Shown here: piece by piece, positions 61,816-64,000 of the stretch
How positions within the stretch are numbered: the first letter of the stretch is position 1
How the letters are laid out: each line of letters opens with the position of its first letter
Assembly (NCBI RefSeq): GCF_030409505.1
Contig: NZ_JAUFPZ010000002.1
Coordinates: forward strand, 558,001-622,000
From: Zunongwangia endophytica
GTDB lineage: Bacteria; Bacteroidota; Bacteroidia; Flavobacteriales; Flavobacteriaceae
Direction: 5' to 3'
DNA length: 64,000 nt
Position numbers and translations under genes: made by a program
Notes under the pieces: generated by a model
Seen by the model: only the letters and a program-made list of their open reading frames with translations
Database searches by the model: none
Told to the model about the DNA's origin: nothing

Positions 61816-62691
61816 TTACTTAACAGCAATTTTTAAGCTTTTTGCAGCAATTTTTACTTCAATATTCTGTGTGTTTTCGATAAATTCTCCATCAATTTGA
61901 AAAGCTATGGGCTTTTTACAGCTAATTTTCGCAGCACTTGTAGAGATAGTTTCAGCGAAGTCTGAGTCGAATTTTACTTCTTCTCGAAGTGTACCTAATA
62001 TTTCAGGAATATCTAAATTTTTAAAAATCAATATTTCAAATTTTCCATCATCGTGTTCGCCTTCAGGATTAATCTTGGCGCCGGTACCATATTTCTTACA
62101 ATTGGCAATAGCTAGCATAATTCCTTTATGATTTTGGATCTTTCCATCAATTTCCACTTCATATTCATAAGGATATTTACTCTTTATCAATGTGGGAATA
62201 GTCTGCATCAAGTAACCAAATTTACCCCGAATAGCCGCTGTTTCGTAATTTTCAATTAACTCAGCATTTAGGCCAATATCGCTTAGGTGTAAACACAACT
62301 GATTATTAATTTGCAATACATCTAAATTTGTAAATTTATCTCCTAAAGCAATTTTAATTTGTTCTTTTCGATCTTTTGGTATCCCTAGATTTAGAGCAAG
62401 ACCATTGGCAGATCCCGCTGGGAAAATGGCAATCGGTAATTCTTTATGCAATAAAGCTTCAGCAACCATATTAATGGTACCGTCACCACCAACAACTAAC
62501 ATTCGTTCTGGCTCAACTTTATCTACTTCTTGCTTTATTTTCTGAATATCATTATTACCATCAGTTTTATAAAGATGAAATTTCCAATTCTTATTTTCAA
62601 CTTCTTTGCGAACTTCAGTAATAAGATTATCCTTTTCTTCACCGCCCGAAACCGGGTTTACAACCATTAAAATATTCCTAAAGTCTCCCAT
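61816..62691 (-). CDS. diacylglycerol/lipid kinase family protein
   Basis: This 291-residue protein has the DAGK catalytic domain with NPVSGG near the start, the nucleotide loop VVGGDGTINMVAEALL and the C-terminal YegS-like domain (GKFEILIFKNLD). It may phosphorylate diacylglycerol or another lipid. I use the ATG at 62691, since the protein then starts MGDFRNILMVVNPVSGG; an ATG at 62712 adds seven residues. It is divergent from the App1 gene by 69 bp. Confidence 0.9.
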   Translation of the reverse strand: MGDFRNILMVVNPVSGGEEKDNLITEVRKEVENKNWKFHLYKTDGNNDIQKIKQEVDKVEPERMLVVGGDGTINMVAEALLHKELPIAIFPAGSANGLALNLGIPKDRKEQIKIALGDKFTNLDVLQINNQLCLHLSDIGLNAELIENYETAAIRGKFGYLMQTIPTLIKSKYPYEYEVEIDGKIQNHKGIMLAIANCKKYGTGAKINPEGEHDDGKFEILIFKNLDIPEILGTLREEVKFDSDFAETISTSAAKISCKKPIAFQIDGEFIENTQNIEVKIAAKSLKIAVK

Positions 62692-62760
62692 TTTGTATAA
62701 AATTATATTCAAAATTAACTAATTTGGAGCAGGCCTACTCTTTATAAAAAATTAAATAAT

Positions 62761-63729
62761 TTGAAACTTGACTTAAAACTTTATCGCGGTTACGCTAATG
62801 ACAAAGAATTGGTCGTTTTTGGCCATCTTTTTAAAAGCTGGGCTCCCGATAAATACCGCTTAGACAGAAAAGGAATAAAACACACCTCTGCCATTATTCA
62901 TAAGTTTAGAATAAAACCTTTATCGAATTATGAACTTCAGTTATGCTTTAGAGGAAAAAAATGGAAAACCAAAACCATGGAGGATGGTTACTTTAGATTT
63001 ACGGTTCCTTTTCAGGAAAACTTAGAAAGTGGTTGGCATGAGTATGAGGTTATCGCTAAGACCGAGGATCGTTTTGGAATTATCGAAAAAGGGGAGTTGC
63101 TAAAACCATACGAGAGTAAGCTGGGAATTATTTCTGATATCGATGATACATTTTTAATATCTCATAGTAATAGCTTTTTTAAAAAGCTTTATGTGATGTT
63201 ATCTAAAAACGTAAACCGCAGGAAAATCTTTGAAGATGTTGTAGACCACTATAAATCTCTTAGTAAAGCTGGACAAGATAGTAAAGAAGCATCGAACTCT
63301 TTTTTTTATGTTTCCAGTAGCGAGTGGAATTTGTATGATTTTATCGCTGAATTTGCTGAAATGCACGAGCTACCAAAAGCGGTGATTAAGTTGAAGAAAA
63401 TAAAAACAGGAATTTCAGATTTTATAAAAACGGGTAGGGGAAGTCACGATCATAAATTTCAGAAAGTAAAAGATATTATCTCATTTTATCCAAATTTGGA
63501 TTATGTTTTATTGGGTGACGATTCACAGCAGGATGTTCATATTTACGAGCGCATTTGTAAAACATATCCCACGAACGTACGATCGATCTACATAAGACAA
63601 ACCGGAAAAAACAAAAACGAAGAGGTAAGCGCTACTTTAAAGAATATCGAAAGTCTGGATGTCGCGACCTGTTATTTTAAAGATAGCCACGAGGCGATTG
63701 CGCATTCAGATAAAATCAATATTATTTAA
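62761..63729 (+). CDS. App1-like phosphatidate phosphatase (DUF2183)
   Basis: This 322-residue protein matches the App1 catalytic domain (DUF2183), a haloacid-dehalogenase fold with DIDDTFLISHS (DxDxT motif, about 122-132) and the later VLLGDDSQQD. It likely removes phosphate from phosphatidic acid or a similar lipid, consistent with the neighbouring lipid kinase. The start is TTG at 62761; no in-frame ATG lies before residue 76 or so, and the conserved region begins earlier. Confidence 0.85.
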   Translation: MKLDLKLYRGYANDKELVVFGHLFKSWAPDKYRLDRKGIKHTSAIIHKFRIKPLSNYELQLCFRGKKWKTKTMEDGYFRFTVPFQENLESGWHEYEVIAKTEDRFGIIEKGELLKPYESKLGIISDIDDTFLISHSNSFFKKLYVMLSKNVNRRKIFEDVVDHYKSLSKAGQDSKEASNSFFYVSSSEWNLYDFIAEFAEMHELPKAVIKLKKIKTGISDFIKTGRGSHDHKFQKVKDIISFYPNLDYVLLGDDSQQDVHIYERICKTYPTNVRSIYIRQTGKNKNEEVSATLKNIESLDVATCYFKDSHEAIAHSDKINII

Positions 63730-63764
63730 GCTGAAATTGCCAAATTAGAGCATCATTTTTTAGA

Positions 63765-63796
63765 AGCGGAATCTTATCTTCGCATTCCGCTAAATT
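63765..63796 (+). terminator. hairpin between the App1 gene and tex
   Basis: AGCGGAAT and ATTCCGCT form an 8-bp stem with an 11-nt loop and a short T run (AAATTTTT). It is 35 nt after the App1 stop and just before the tex start. Confidence 0.55.
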
Positions 63797-63803
63797 TTTC
63801 AAT

Positions 63804-64000
63804 GTGAATTTACATCAGTTTATAACTAAAAAGCTTGGCCTGCCGGCTAAGAGCATTCAAAATACAGTACAATTACTTCAGGAAGATGCAACGGTGCCTT
63901 TTATTGCGCGGTATCGAAAGGAGCAAACCGGTAATTTAGATGAAACTCAAATTCAGCAAATTTCAGAAGAACTTCAATATTTTCAGAATTTAGAGAAACG
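63804..64000 (+). CDS. tex: Tex-family RNA-binding protein, N-terminal part (runs off window)
   Basis: From a GTG at 63804 the frame is open to the window end (65 full codons). The start reads MNLHQFITKKLGLPAKSIQN, then VPFIARYRKEQTGNLDE, which is the characteristic N-terminal region of the transcription accessory protein Tex. Tex binds nucleic acid through an S1 domain further on, not in this window. The ATG two bases earlier is followed at once by a stop, so GTG is the likely start. Confidence 0.85.
   Translation, partial: MNLHQFITKKLGLPAKSIQNTVQLLQEDATVPFIARYRKEQTGNLDETQIQQISEELQYFQNLEK

Overview
The window is AT-rich bacterial DNA that reads as a member of the Flavobacteriaceae (Bacteroidota). 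The evidence is SusC/SusD and other TonB-dependent outer-membrane proteins, many lipoproteins with short Bacteroidota-type signal peptides, few Shine-Dalgarno sequences, and promoter -7 elements of the TAnnTTTG type. The gene families recall Zunongwangia, Gramella or Salegentibacter, but the genus cannot be settled from this sequence. No rRNA, tRNA, CRISPR array, prophage or insertion sequence was recognised.

Layout. 0.2-8.8 kb: a sulfur-oxidation theme (sterol-desaturase-family gene plus persulfide-dioxygenase-like MBL/rhodanese protein; later a split YeeE/YedE transporter) flanks a three-gene biotin-dependent acyl-CoA carboxylase and a 2-hydroxyacid-dehydrogenase-like protein. The two sulfur operons share a TGTAAC-N4-GTTACA site at the same distance from the -7 element. 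8.9-18.5 kb: TRIC channel, thioredoxin reductase, an envelope-stress-like locus on the minus strand (DUF4870, lipoprotein, PadR, PspC, a 51-residue membrane protein, GIN-domain protein), a DUF4442 protein, an AIM24 protein, OxyR and a DUF2141 protein. 18.7-26.5 kb: an unknown protein, then a tightly overlapping SpoIIM / membrane protein / DUF4129 / DUF4350 / MoxR / DUF58 operon with a divergent RDD gene. 26.7-31.7 kb: a cyclophilin lipoprotein and a Nudix hydrolase whose start codons overlap head to head, an acyltransferase, an ECF sigma factor with a membrane partner, and a type II NADH dehydrogenase.

31.8-39.8 kb: a TonB-dependent receptor, a TPR-like secreted protein, a LytS/LytTR two-component system with three 2TM domains that arose by tandem duplication, an ECF sigma/RskA anti-sigma pair and a Cu-Zn superoxide dismutase lipoprotein. 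39.9-47.7 kb: a sugar locus that looks like a 3-keto-glycoside pathway (DUF1080, two TIM-barrel isomerases, Gfo/Idh/MocA oxidoreductase and MFS transporter, facing a GMC oxidoreductase with its Tat-exported subunit). 47.9-61.5 kb: a SusCD operon followed by two giant FG-GAP/UnbV lipoproteins, a vanadium-haloperoxidase/PAP2-type lipoprotein and a SRPBCC-like protein, with no glycoside hydrolase, sulfatase or lyase. 61.8-64 kb: a lipid-kinase-like gene, an App1-type phosphatase and the start of tex.

The most interesting regions are the paired Crp/Fnr-like sites, the CAZyme-free SusCD/UnbV/haloperoxidase locus beside the 3-keto-sugar genes, and the 2TM duplication. All functions are inferred from sequence motifs; no database search was possible.
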